From positions 125,491,050-125,555,049 of the forward strand of contig OX421961.1 in NCBI GenBank assembly GCA_949128115.1: a DNA stretch of 64,000 bases. The letters run 5' to 3'. Shown one piece after another: positions 1-10,754 of the stretch (position 1 is the stretch's first letter; every line of letters begins with the position of its first letter). This DNA is from Anaspis maculata (lineage: Eukaryota > Arthropoda > Insecta > Coleoptera > Scraptiidae). The translations under genes and the position numbers were made by a program. The notes beneath the pieces were generated by a model. The model did not search any database. It saw only the letters and a list, made by a program, of their open reading frames with translations, and was not told the origin of the DNA.

Positions 1-2113
1 TTCGGTAGTAGTTGCACAATCCTAAGAATGCGCGGACATCTTTGTGCTTTTGTGGAGTGGGAAACCTCCTGATAGCCATGACCTTCTCTGGATCAGCCTT
101 GATCCCCTCCGTGGTCAGGATGTGGCCAAGAAACTTTACCTCGGTTTGGAGAAAGGAGGACTTTTCTAAGTTCACCGTCATCCGGGCAACTTTTAGCTTC
201 TCCAACACCTTCGCGAGGTGCCCAAGGTGCTCTTCCCAGGTAGCCGAGGCCACCAGCAGGTCATCAATATAATTCACGGCAAACTCGCGTACCTCCGGAC
301 CAAGCACAATGTCCATGGCTCGGCTGAAGCTCCCAGTCGATGTCTTCAATCCGAACGGCAACCGCGCGTATGTGTACGACCGCCCGTTGTACAGAAAAGC
401 CGTGTACTTGCGGCTGGCAGGGTGCAGCGGGATTTGCCAGTAGGACGATCGCAGGTCAATAGTGGACATGACCCTCACATCTCGGAAGTACCGCAGTAGT
501 TCTTCCGGTGCCGGTGGAGTTTCGGTGTCTGCCACCATCTTCTCATTGATGGCTCTGGCATCCAGACAAATTCTGACAGTCCCATCTTTCTTTTTTGTCA
601 CAGTCATTGGGCTCGCGAATGAAGAGGCTTCTCGTCTTATCACCCCCAGTCTCAGCATCTCAGTGATCGTCTCTTCTACAGCCGGCCGCAACGCGAACGG
701 CACTGGGTACGGCCTCTGAATGAACGGTGTGTCATCATGGAGTTCGATGCGGTGCTCATACAGGTGCGTAACTCCAGGTTCATTCTTGAAGATGTCTTCA
801 GAGTTGATGAGAATTCTCATTAGCTCACTCTTCTGCCTTGCACTGCAGCTCAGCTGATCAACCTTGCTCTGAAGCTCTTGTCTGATGCTTCCCTTTGGAG
901 TTCTAGACGTCTCAGGAGCAAGGGTTACTTCTACGTGACAGGCATCAGCGGGATCGGCACCTGCTTGACACCCCTTCTCAATAACATGTTCACCCCTTTG
1001 AAATTCTACTTGAAGTTCTTCTCCATCAACTCGAAGTTGCAACAGCTGTTGCTCAAAGTCAATCGTAGCCTGGGTGTAACTGAGCCAGTCGGCACCCAGA
1101 ATCAAGGGTTTAATTAGGTTACGCACAATCAGGGCAGGGACCTGACACACCTTCCCCAGGATCTGAAGGCTGATGTCGCTCTGTACCACAATTCTGCAGC
1201 TTTTCTGTCCAATAGCCCCCCTCAGCTGGATTGCCGTTACTGGCAGTGTCGCCGGACGTCGTCCTGTTGTCAGAATGGCCTGCCACATATCCTCTGATAG
1301 GCAGCTCACTTCACTGCCGGTGTCTACAAGTGCACGGGTAGGCACCCCCTCCACCTGGCAAACGATTTCCGGGGTCACCCTATATGGTCTGGGATCAGCA
1401 TCCTCAACTGCATCCTGCAGACCTCGGTGCAGGGAAAGTATTCCAAAGCTTTTCCCTTCTGGGGTCGACACTTCGTCGTAGGCGAGGTACGAGTCACTAA
1501 GTGTGGCTTGTCTTGGTATCCGTGTGTTGTCGTAGATCCACACCTTGATCGGAGTATTCTCGAAGGTATTCTTAATTAATCCTTCAACCGTTCCCCAGTT
1601 CAACCGGTCAAGTCCACATCCAATCTTTGGCATCGCCAGTTTATTTAGTCCCGAGAGCCGACACTCTCCTCTAAGTACTTCGAGACATTCCATTAGAGCT
1701 GCGTATGTAGGTTTCTCATACGACCTCTTCTTGGTGACGAGATACAGAATCGTGCGGTCAGCACAGACCAGTTTTGCCACCTGGCCAACTCTCTTCTTCT
1801 GGTCCCTCAGTTCAGCCTCACCCTTAAATCTCTTCCTGACTTCGGCTGCAATCCCACGGGACATTTCGAAGTCCTCAGCCACACAGTGAACAAGAGCAAA
1901 GTCGCTTGGTGCCGTAAACACGTCCCCCTCGAGTACTTGAATGTGTGGAGCTACTTGGATACCGTCACGGCATGGCGGTCCCTCCCGCATTCGCCCCCCT
2001 GGGTAAGTCATTGAAGATGGTCTTCTGGGCGGCCGCGAAAGGTGAGCGGAAAATTGGCCTAATGGTTTCCCGCTCGGGCTCCGTTTCCCGAAGCCGTGCC
2101 ATTTTTCCTCGCC
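1..2113 (-). CDS. pol: Pol polyprotein: TARG1-like macrodomain, aspartic protease, reverse transcriptase (3' truncated)
   Basis: The open frame starts after a TGA at 2114-2116, overlaps the end of gag by 55 nt in the -1 frame and continues open to base 1 (about 700 codons). Domains in order: (1) macrodomain at about 1945-1525, with LEGDVF, ALVHCVAEDFEMSRGIA, LVTKKRSYEKPTY and MPKIGCGLDRLNW, matching the OARD1/TARG1 family including its catalytic Lys (TKK) and Asp (GLD); (2) retropepsin with active site ALVDTGSEVSCL at about 1300-1335 and the distal ILGADWL; (3) reverse transcriptase from about 720, with TIDLRSSYWQIPLHP, LPFGLKTSTGSFSRAMD, the catalytic YIDD at 260-271 and FLGHILTTEGIKADPEKV. 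RNase H and integrase lie outside the window. Pol is probably made as a Gag-Pol fusion by -1 frameshifting. The macrodomain in this position is unusual. Confidence 0.93.
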
Positions 2114-3516
2114 TCATTTCCCGTCTTAGACCACCGTTGCCACTCCTTCCCGTTTCCACGATTATTCCCATTGAACGAATTCCGATAGTTGTATCGATTG
2201 GGCTGTTGCCATGGCCTCGATCCTGCTGCTACAGCTCTCGCTGGTTCTCGCTCGTCCCGTCGTGCCACTTCGGGCTGAAGCACAGGGGTCTGAGCCATCG
2301 GGAACGTAATTGGGGGTACAATCGGTGGTGGTGGATACATCATCGATGGCAGTGGCGTTGCTGGGTAAGTAATTTGCGGAATGGCCGGTGCCGGTTCAAT
2401 GGCTTTGGGTGCACGGTGATTCGTCTTTCGTTCATACGGTCGCTGGTCCCGGTAGTCCCCCCGGTAGCCACCCTCTCGGAGTCGACCGGAGCGCCTAGTG
2501 TTCTCGTGTCCGTTCGAGACATCATCTTCCATCTCCTCCAAGAATCTTGCCGTTGCCACAATCGTGCGGCACTGCTTCTCTCTTTTCCAAAATCTTTGGA
2601 TATTGCTGTCATAATGCCTCATAATTGTCTTCACCAGACTTTCCTCACTAGGTGGGCAGGTGAGTAATCTGGCTCTTTCCACCTGGTAAGTGAAGTGCTC
2701 CGCGAGTGAGTATTTCCGAGTCACGTCATATTCTCCATCTTCAATCTGACGCCGGATATACTTTTGTTTGATGTCGGACCAAAAGTAGTTGAGAAAATCC
2801 TCCCGGAAGTCTGCGTAGGATGTCCACTCAACTTGGTGGACACTCGCCCATCTCTTTGCCTTGCCTTTCAGACACTCCATCACAAGGTTGATGGTTTGCT
2901 CGTAGTCCATCTTCCCCTTCCTCGCGCACTCTTCTATCTTCTCGATAAACACCATCGGATTTCCCACTCCCTCGGTACTTTCGAAGCTCGGCCTTGCAGG
3001 TAATGGAGCCGCTTGATTTACCAGCGCTCTTAGCTGGCTTCCCAGATCAGCTGGCGTCAAGTTCCGGCTGGGTGCGTCCATTTCCATCGCGCCGGATGTA
3101 GCTGTGGATAGTCCACTTCTCATCTCAGCGAGCGGTTGTTCTTCCGGTCCTCCGCCGACCTCGAGGACAGCCGGTGCTTCCGGTGCGGCAGTCGGCGGAC
3201 GAACGACCTCCTTCAGCGAGTTCATCGCCTCCACGAACGTCGCCATCATCGTCGCCTCGCGCTCAGCTTGTCTTCTCTCCCTTTCTTCATTACGGCGTTC
3301 CGCTTCGTCTTGACGTCGCCCACTCTCTTCATTGTAGCGGAAGAACCACGCAGGAATGAGGTCCTCCTCAGGTGCTACCTCCCGATTTGCGCCCTTCCTC
3401 AAATTCGAGCGGCTCCGGGAACGTTCCGCTACCTGGATTTTTCGCGGGTTCTTGCGTCCTGCCATCACGACCGTAATCCTATCGTTTGAGAATAATCGCA
3501 TATTAGCACTCGTCAT
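2059..3516 (-). CDS. gag: Gag-like polyprotein of the retroelement (485 aa)
   Basis: One uninterrupted frame of 485 codons upstream of pol. An N-terminal basic stretch is followed by a charged Glu/Arg-rich, probably coiled-coil segment (about residues 65-100). Next comes a retrotransposon-gag-like helical region (about 180-330) with the motif AKRWASVHQVEWTSYADFRE and a following DFLNYFW segment, typical of Ty3/gypsy capsid domains. Then there is a Pro-rich linker and an Asn/Arg/Gly-rich basic tail. I see no CCHC zinc knuckle, so RNA binding probably relies on the basic tail. The first Met is taken as the start; a second candidate is at MAGRKN, 17 residues in. The stop at 2059-2061 lies inside the pol frame, which is displaced by -1. 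Product identity comes from motifs and position, not a search. Confidence 0.85.
   Translation of the reverse strand: MTSANMRLFSNDRITVVMAGRKNPRKIQVAERSRSRSNLRKGANREVAPEEDLIPAWFFRYNEESGRRQDEAERRNEERERRQAEREATMMATFVEAMNSLKEVVRPPTAAPEAPAVLEVGGGPEEQPLAEMRSGLSTATSGAMEMDAPSRNLTPADLGSQLRALVNQAAPLPARPSFESTEGVGNPMVFIEKIEECARKGKMDYEQTINLVMECLKGKAKRWASVHQVEWTSYADFREDFLNYFWSDIKQKYIRRQIEDGEYDVTRKYSLAEHFTYQVERARLLTCPPSEESLVKTIMRHYDSNIQRFWKREKQCRTIVATARFLEEMEDDVSNGHENTRRSGRLREGGYRGDYRDQRPYERKTNHRAPKAIEPAPAIPQITYPATPLPSMMYPPPPIVPPITFPMAQTPVLQPEVARRDEREPARAVAAGSRPWQQPNRYNYRNSFNGNNRGNGKEWQRWSKTGNEARKNGTASGNGARAGNH
2065..2089 (-). promoter_or_regulatory. Two tandem GGGAAAC heptamers, probable -1 frameshift site between gag and pol
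   Basis: On the minus strand the heptamer GGGAAAC occurs at 2089-2083 and again at 2071-2065. Both are phased G GGA AAC relative to gag, the arrangement needed for simultaneous -1 slippage. The second lies two codons before the gag stop. Slippage at either moves ribosomes into the pol frame, which is open there. G GGA AAC is an established retroviral slippery sequence. I did not model a downstream pseudoknot. Confidence 0.75.
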
Positions 3517-4617
3517 CCGACATCTTCATTAGACATGCTCGGCCTCCGCACGCTCCTACTTCTACCACTGTGCATTGGCCCTACTTCACCAACTATCTCT
3601 AACTTCCCGCAGACACTACTCCTGATATTAACTTGAGCGCAGTCTCTTCCAATGGCCAAGGTCGTTCCTTCTATCATACTAAAATTCAAATAGCATGCCA
3701 ACCATCGCCAAGGTAGCTCCTTCACACCGTGCGGCGTTCTTGCCATCATCCACGTTGACGGGAACTCTCCGCTAGAGAAAGTACTACCAGTTTCTTATAA
3801 TAGTGGTTATTTGACTAGAATTATTTCTAAGTTAGTTGTCGCTCATCCCGGCTCCTCACGATCCTTACTAATTCCTACTATACATCTCATATTGGCTACA
3901 CTAATTACGCAAGCGGATAAATTGTGTTAATTAGTCGCCATGTTGATACTGCTCGCTTTGTCACCACGTCCTCGTTGAAACTAAGAATTCTCTCACCACC
4001 ACAGCCGCCATAACTTCATACTTGGTCTGCGTCCTGGAGCATGGCCGCTGGCAATGGCCATGGCCATTCACCGGGCACGTCCCTACCTGGAACAGACACA
4101 CACCGCAAGCGCCACTTCGCATGACCTACCCGCTTCGCGCCAGCCTGCAAGCGCATCCTTTTCCTCAATGCTTACCAATAAACAATCGCATCAACAGTAA
4201 ATCAACAACTAGGAAACTAACGTGTAAGTCTAAATCATTTCTCGCTGGCTTCTTTCTCCCCATTTAGTGCACCCCCCCTCCCCCCCCTTACTAGTTGAGC
4301 ATTGTTCTCACTCCCCTTTTTCCCTCCCCTCCCCTCTATCACCTTCACCCCCTATATAGAGATACCTTGAATTTAGGAAGGGCCCTTTCACAATTTTGAT
4401 TACGGCCCTGTTTCTTGTTTACAGTACGTGTCTAGCGCCATCACAACACACCCATGTGGCCGTCCCACAAATTCCCGACCCAACGGTACTCTCACCAAGG
4501 CGCCGGGTTTCTTTTGTTACCGCTCTCTGAATAGGTCGTCCCTTTCGCTTTTAACTACCCCTTTACTACCTCTTGTGATTTTAATGTTGGTTTCACTACG
4601 TTCCTTAAGCTATTTTT

Positions 4618-4643
4618 TTATTTGTTTGTTTGTTTGTTTGTTA
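4618..4643. repeat. (TTTG)n microsatellite
   Basis: About five TTTG units in a row. A related short AAAC run occurs near 6556-6582. Confidence 0.8.
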
Positions 4644-5007
4644 TCATTTACATCACCGTCTGTTTTTTTAAATACTTGCGACTAATCATCCTGGTTCACG
4701 CAGCACCATTTTGTAACATAACCCTTCCCTAGCCATAGTTTCGGGACCGTCTAGGTTAACATAAATAATTAAGTCTGATACTTACACCTTCGGTCTTACC
4801 CTGTACCCCTCGCCGGGGCTCGAGTATCTCATCCCTTCTTTCCTACGTCATGTCCCTTACCCCTTTCCCCCTATTTCACACCCGCCCCTCCGTCGTCGTC
4901 GCTGATCACCGCTGACGTAATTAGCCCTTAACTGCTTGTTAAATGAGTTAAGCCCACTAATTACGGGTTCCACAGCCCCTTTCACTTTGCTTCCATTCCC
5001 TATCATT

Positions 5008-5023
5008 CCCCCCCCCCCCCCCC
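5008..5023. repeat. Poly-C run (16 C)
   Basis: Uninterrupted homopolymer of C, or poly-G on the other strand. Its length may be unreliable in assemblies. Confidence 0.9.
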
Positions 5024-5760
5024 TTTTTCGTTCTATGATTAGTGATTTAAAACCACAGACCTTGCAATGAAATGATAACAGACAACCTTTGGACCACACT
5101 TAGATTTATTTGTACATAAGAAATTGATTGTTCAATTGGCAATACATCGAGTACTTAGGCTAATGATCAAATTCGTTCGCAGACTATAATAATTCTGGCC
5201 GACTGACTTCGCTCTAGCGGGCTCAGAAGCTCTTATGTTAATTAGACTAATTTAGTTTCGCTAGACGCGCAAGCTCTCAGCGACAACTACCTAACCTGAA
5301 ATTCCCTACATTTTACAATCGAACGGCGGGGAGGCATTGCACCCCCGAGTTGAACAATTTCAACTGGAAGGAGGGATGCTGCCGCCACACCGTTGAGATG
5401 AAGCAACGCTAACTAGTCTACCTGTCACGGCGGGCGATTATGTTGTTCCTGAAAGAAAACCTGATCAAACCTCTGAGAGACGTCCCTGACTGAATCTAGT
5501 TAAAAGGGTTACCTAACAATGCAGCTGGCGGCTTCTCTCGTTTTTCCAACGATTTACACAAGCATATTTCAAGGCGCCAAATTTCAATACATGTACATAA
5601 ATATTCGAATTACAATCTAAAATATTTCCGTATTTCGAACTATGATTCCTGTGTCTAGGCTTTAATTTGCGGGACAATTTTGATTGTTCTCCTGTAGAAA
5701 TGGGCTTTTCGATCAGCTCACTGACCCTCACCCCCATTACGTTATTTTCGTGCCAAGGTG

Positions 5761-5792
5761 GCTCCACTGCATCTCGCCCAGAGACTTTTATA
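5761..5792 (-). promoter_or_regulatory. Candidate LTR core promoter (TATAAAAG plus initiator-like GCAGT)
   Basis: The minus strand reads TATAAAAG at 5792-5785, with GCAGTGG about 24 nt downstream (5770-5764), close to arthropod TATA-initiator spacing. It points towards gag. It could equally be a chance match in AT-rich DNA. Confidence 0.25.
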
Positions 5793-5800
5793 ATTAATGA

Positions 5801-8175
5801 GGAAATCGTACCTTCAATAACGCATCTTCGTCTTCCCGAATTTTATAGCACACACGGGCATGGTGTAATGTTTTCCGCAGGGTGCATAAAAGGAGTTTCT
5901 GACCTACTTAGTCGGCCTAACCTATATTCTCGGCCTGGGCACCGACGTCTTCTTGAGTCACCTGAAAAGCTGCTATCTACCCTAAGGAAGCACGGCAGTC
6001 TATTGTGACTTTTTACATCAATTTCAAATTACACATGAAATAATGAACGGACCAAATTTATATTACTAATCTTGTTATTTGGGAGGACTTATTCTTTTCT
6101 TTACGATGGCCAGTTTTCTTCAGTCGCTGGGCCGGAAGTGACACAACTTACAGATGAATATACGACCCCCGCGACCACCGAGCCCTCGCGGAAACGCTAT
6201 CATGCGAGACATGCAAAGTTCCCTAAACCCTCGAAACCACACGTTCGCCGAAGCTGTTCACTAGGCCTTCACGTTCTTTTTTTAATACATAGGTATTCCC
6301 ATCGGTGGCTCTTGAACTTTCGCCGGTCATTGGCGACTCAGACTAGGTTTTTTTCATCGAGCTAGTAGTCATCACTCGCCGAACTGACAAACAAAAAGGG
6401 CTTCAATTCCGCGGCTCAAAGTGCACCATGGCTTCCTATCTTAACGAAGGGGTCGGTTGTGATAGCGGTACTACACCGCTTATCCTTATTACGGCGACTC
6501 GGTCCGTTAATTGAACATGGTGGGATTTGCTCCCACGTCAATTGCTGACAATCAAATAAACAAACAAACCAACAGACAAACAGAACAGAACCCACCCTGC
6601 GGTCACATTCACCAGCCGTCATTAGTGATTTTCAGCAACAAGTAATTCTACTCTGAAACATTGAGGTTGAGGCCCTCTGACACAAAATCATAGTCGAACA
6701 TTTTATACGGGAAAACATAATTACAGTCTAACACACAATGAAGGGGCACCAACCTTTCTCTGCTATCAATCGTTGACAGGAACTATTCCTTGTTATGTTT
6801 CACAATCAGGCACTTAGAAACACTGAACTCGCAGACCCCACTAAGTTTCCCGTGCACAAGTAATCGAGATCTCGTGAACACTGCAAAGCAAATAACTCCC
6901 ACACCTTGAATCCCAACAAACAATTCTACGATGACTATTTAGCACCCAAATGTTCCACAAACCCCAATTTAACTCTAAAAGCAAATGATTATCAAAGACG
7001 CGACTTCGCGAATAAATCCTTCCCGAGTAGACTCGATTCTGCTTACAGAAATTCACAATGGAGAATTTTAGACAAAGCTCGAAATATTCACAAAATTAAA
7101 TCTCCCCAAGTATATCGGATTTTACTCAAGCAATATATTTTTATAGCAAGTCTTAGACAAAATTCGGAACCGTCACGAAATTAATTTCTCGACCGTTCGC
7201 AAGACCGTCTCAATCGTCACTCCTGAATTACGCTCTTCTTTTCCCATAGCTCAGATTTTTCCATCCCCTCTTGTGGCTTAAGTCATTGACCAATCCCCGA
7301 CCTATTCAAAAACCACCCTCAGCTTTGGATTCGCTGAGTAGCTTTGTTCGGATTGTCCCCTCTCCCTTCACAGCCCGCTCTGGTCGCGGCCTGCAATTTT
7401 GATTTCTCACACCACCCCATAGATGTCATCCCGTGTCGTATTCCGTTGGTGCCACTTACCTACTTTTCTACTTACTCAGTAAATTTGAACGAATTTGACC
7501 TAAGCTTATGCCCTTACTATAGTGGTTTGACTTCCCGATGCACACACTAGTTTAATTCATTTATTTTCACGAACATCGCGGTCTTATCGTTTGCAACTTT
7601 CCCGGCTCCCAATAACATGTTATTTGGTGTTTTATTCACCTGTGCGTGCACGCGAATTCAACCACCATAGTACTGGCCATTACAGAACTAGAATAACACT
7701 TTTAACATTCAATTAACATAGATTCGCGCAAAGTCCGTTGTTTTCGTCATTTCCACATACATTGGGGGTTGGTCGCTCGCCCTGGTCCCAGCGCAGCGGG
7801 GTCCTTTGATGGGTTCGTCGTCTAATTCACCCTGATTCCTTTACACGCCCATATGGCTTGGATTTTTCGGTTTTATGTCGAACGAAGTTTATGTGTCCGG
7901 GCACCTCTATTGGCAATTAATACGTGTTGACTTAGTCTTTCACCGAAATTTTCGCGCACACGAAGATTAAATAACGTCTGGTCCTTTTTTGGGTTTCCTC
8001 CACCGCGTTCCCACGATTCTAGGCATCATCTGTTTTACATTTCGCCTTCCGGACACTAACGGCTCGTTTAATAAAATTGTTTGTGCATTCTCTTCTCGGT
8101 CAGGATCTTACAGTATCTATTTTTTTTTCCGGTTTTTTGGCTTTGGGTTTTCCCCATTAGCCAGGGGCATCTATA
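5801..8175. other. Gene-free stretch
   Basis: Only short open frames with no recognisable protein motif and no obvious inverted repeat. Part may be LTR U3 sequence of the retroelement to the left. I see nothing else I can support. Confidence 0.5.
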
Positions 8176-8189
8176 TTTTTATTGCAACT

Positions 8190-8266
8190 TTTTACAACTG
8201 AAGAAAATTGTATCAACAAGTAGGTATACTAGTGGAAATAACATCACACCATATACCCATCTTTAG
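8190..8266. repeat. Diverged direct repeat flanking the tandem block (left copy; right copy about 10657-10748)
   Basis: The left copy contains GAAGAAAATTGTATC, ACTAGTGGAAATAACATCA and ACCATATACCCATCTTTA. The right copy has AAAGAAAATTATATTTATACC, ACTAGTGAAGATAATATAACA, ACCATATATACC and TTACCCATCTTTA in the same order. The two copies bracket the 8.4-10.5 kb repeat region, as if an ancestral unit was split by insertion or duplicated with it. Confidence 0.6.
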
Positions 8267-8390
8267 CAGCCATTTTTGTTCAACATAACCGTCACCCTGG
8301 CACCCGCTATGGCAACGTTGCAGGCACGCCGGCACAACGAAGCCGAGAACGAAGCGCCTCTTGCCCATAGACAGGGCGTTTCCGTTTACC

Positions 8391-8504
8391 GACACAAGTC
8401 GACTTGTGTCGACACAAATCGACACAAATGCGTTCCATTTGATCTGTGTTCCTTTGTCTCATCGACACAAGCTAACACAAGCTGACACAAACCGACACAA
8501 ATGT
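8391..8504. repeat. Cluster of short GACACAA-type repeats
   Basis: The motif CGACACAAR or a close variant (CTAACACAAG, CTGACACAAA) recurs about seven times at 10-12 bp spacing, once in inverted orientation around GTCGAC. The same microrepeat (GGACACAATTSGACACA) opens each unit of the THAP-like array at 57.3-60 kb, followed there by a related GCGTTCCA segment. Confidence 0.7.
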
Positions 8505-9010
8505 TTTAAATGGAAAGCGCCCACACTCTTGCCAGCTTCTTGCCCGCGTTTGCGCATTGGGGTGTGCCAAGGTAGCGCAGTAGACCCAGTAGATTCGCTC
8601 GTTTTTACTCATTAGTCAGCCAAATTTTAGTTCAGCGCATTAATTTTTTTAATACAGCGACAATCCACGTTTACCATCACGTACATCACTTCAGCGCACA
8701 CATGAGAACGCATACCTGCAGAGGGCGGTAATTTCAATTTTGACGCACGAAGTGTCACTGTCAATTGCAACTGTCAATCAATAATCGAAATGTAAACAAA
8801 CCACAAACATAACCTCCTAACCATTCAACATTTAATATTGTTCAGAATGAAATGTTACGTGCCGTATGGCAGAAAGACGCAGAAAAGATTCAGGTGATAC
8901 GAAACACAACGAGCTGCAAGGCGATCGACGAAACAAGAGCGTTATTTGGTTAGATCTGTCGAAACGTCAAATCGACGTCAAGCGATGTCAGCTGAAATTT
9001 GCGTGACAAT

Positions 9011-10530
9011 GGGTGCTTTCCACCTAGACGGTACAAATACCACCAGACGGAACATGTTCCACGATTGGGTACACCTAGATGGAAAGCACCGGCATCGTTG
9101 ACCGACGCGACATCTCTGGTCTGGAGGCAAAAGATGACTATGGCATTCAGAAATAAAGAAATGGCAGCGTAAATCTCAATCGATCGTACGTTATCCCTGC
9201 AGAGAAATAAAATAAAACATGGATGCATGGATAGGGTGCTTTCCACCTAGACGGTACAAATACCACCAGACGGAACATGTTCCACGATTGGGTACACCTA
9301 GATGGAAAGCACCGGCATCGTTGACCGACGCGACATCTCTGGTCTGGAGGCGAAAGATGACTATGGCATTCAGAAATAAATAAATGGCAGCGTAAATCTT
9401 AATCGATCGTACGTTATCCCTGCAGAGAAATAAAATAAAACACGGATGCATGGATGAAACGACACACAGAGAGATATATGACAACGGAGTGCTGGATTAC
9501 AGCTGACGGTACGTCATTTGTCGCATCCGTTTCCGGTGTGCCTTCCGACGGCACAAAATTTTAGGTGATCCACCGGACGGCACAAAACCAGGTAAGAACA
9601 CGTAGATGGAAAGCACCGTTTGGAACCCGCACGTGCGCAAATGGAAGGTGTACCAAACTTGGAGCTAGGTGGAAAGCACCCATAAAACGACACAGAGAGA
9701 GACATATGACAACGGAGTGCTGGATTGGGTGCTTTCCACCTAGACGGTACAAATACCACCAGACGGAACATGTTCCACGATTGGGTACACCTGGATGGAA
9801 AGCACCGGCATCGTTGACCGACGCGACATCTCTGGTCTGGAGGCGAAAGAGGACTATGGCATTCAGAAATAAATAAATGGCAGCGTAAATCTTAATCGAT
9901 CGTACGTTATCCCTGCAGAGAAATAAAATAAAACACGGATGCATGGATGAAACGACACAGAGAGAGACATATGACAACGGAGTGCTGGATTACAGCTGAC
10001 GGTACGTCATTTGTCGCATCCGTTTCCGGTGTGCCTTCCGACGGCACAAAATTTTAGGTGATCCACCGGACGGCACAAAACCAGGTAAGAACACGTAGAT
10101 GGAAAGCACCGTTTGGAACCCGCACGTGCGCAAATGGAAGGTGTACCAAACTTGGAGCTAGGTGGAAAGCACCCATTACAGCTGACGGTACGTCATTTTT
10201 CGCATCCGTTTCCGGTGTGCCTTTCGATGGCACAAAATTTAAGGTGATCCACGGGACGGCACAAAACCAGGTAAGAACACGTAGATGGAAAGCACCGTTT
10301 GGAACCCGCACGTGCGCAAATGGAAGGTGTACCAAACTTGGAGCTACAAGACGGTACAAATACCACCAGACGGCACATGTTCCATCGTACGGCACACAAT
10401 TTTAGGTGATCCAATGAACGGCACAGAACCGGCGAAGAACACGTAGATGGAAAGCACCGTTTGGCACCCGCACATGCGTAAATGGCAGGTGTACCGAACT
10501 TGGGGCTTGGTGGAAAGCACGCATTACACA
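9011..10530. repeat. Complex tandem-repeat block of two interleaved unit types
   Basis: Unit X (about 225 bp, starting GGGTGCTTTCCACCTAGACG) occurs at 9011, 9234 and 9727, nearly identical. Unit Y (about 170-185 bp, from CAGCTGACGGTACGTCATTT to GGAGCTAGGTGGAAAGCACC) occurs at about 9498, 9991 and 10179, with a degenerate part at about 10360-10530. Both types begin or end with the 12-mer GTGCTTTCCACC or its complement, and each X has a short foldback of it. Open frames across this block on both strands are by-products of the repeats. High copy identity suggests recent amplification. Confidence 0.9.
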
Positions 10531-10754
10531 CGCACACCGTATTACAGTGTTGTCAACTTGTTGTCGTGATATAGATATGGCAACGTCCTACTTTCACAGG
10601 TATGCGCAGAAGCCTTTCGGGAAACGTGGATTCTTCGATAATTTATCCTTGTATTTATTACAACCAAAGAAAATTATATTTATACCAAGTACTAGTGAAG
10701 ATAATATAACATCATACCATATATACCCTCGCATTTACCCATCTTTATGCTAGC

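Larger units (their letters stand above)
1..3516 (-). mobile_element. Ty3/gypsy-like LTR retroelement, internal region, truncated by the window edge
   Basis: Two overlapping long open frames on the minus strand give the order gag, then macrodomain, protease and reverse transcriptase. RNase H, integrase and the 3' LTR would lie to the left, outside the window. No stop or frameshift interrupts either frame in the part I translated codon by codon, so this looks like a recent copy. The protease-RT order and the YIDD box fit Ty3/gypsy (Metaviridae) elements. The 5' LTR should lie to the right of 3516, but its borders cannot be fixed because its partner LTR is not in the window. Confidence 0.93.
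3517..5800 (-). other. Retroelement leader and probable 5' LTR (borders not determined)
   Basis: This gene-free stretch lies immediately upstream of gag in the direction of retroelement transcription. It should contain the leader, the primer-binding site and the 5' LTR. I found no convincing match to a tRNA 3' end and no second LTR copy for comparison. A minus-strand AATAAA (TTTATT on plus, 5105-5110) and a TATA/initiator pair near 5761-5792 fit R/U5 and U3 parts of an LTR, but this is inference. It also contains a TTTG microsatellite and a poly-C run. Confidence 0.35.

Noticed and set aside
12..3489. Plus-strand open frames of 60-240 codons across the retroelement
   Set aside because: They are antisense to the clearly coding minus-strand gag and pol and show no protein motif. 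High codon constraint and GC content on the coding strand create them.
6505..6550. tRNA T-arm-like GGTGGGATTTGCTCCCAC, possible tRNA or primer-binding site
   Set aside because: The palindrome looks like a T stem, but no acceptor, D or anticodon arm can be drawn around it, and its orientation does not fit a primer-binding site for the minus-strand retroelement.
8950..10537. Several 85-138 codon frames on both strands sharing peptides such as GVPNRGTCSVWWYLYRLGGK
   Set aside because: They repeat because the DNA repeats. The two strands give overlapping frames of similar length, none has a known motif, and the starts fall at arbitrary points of the units.
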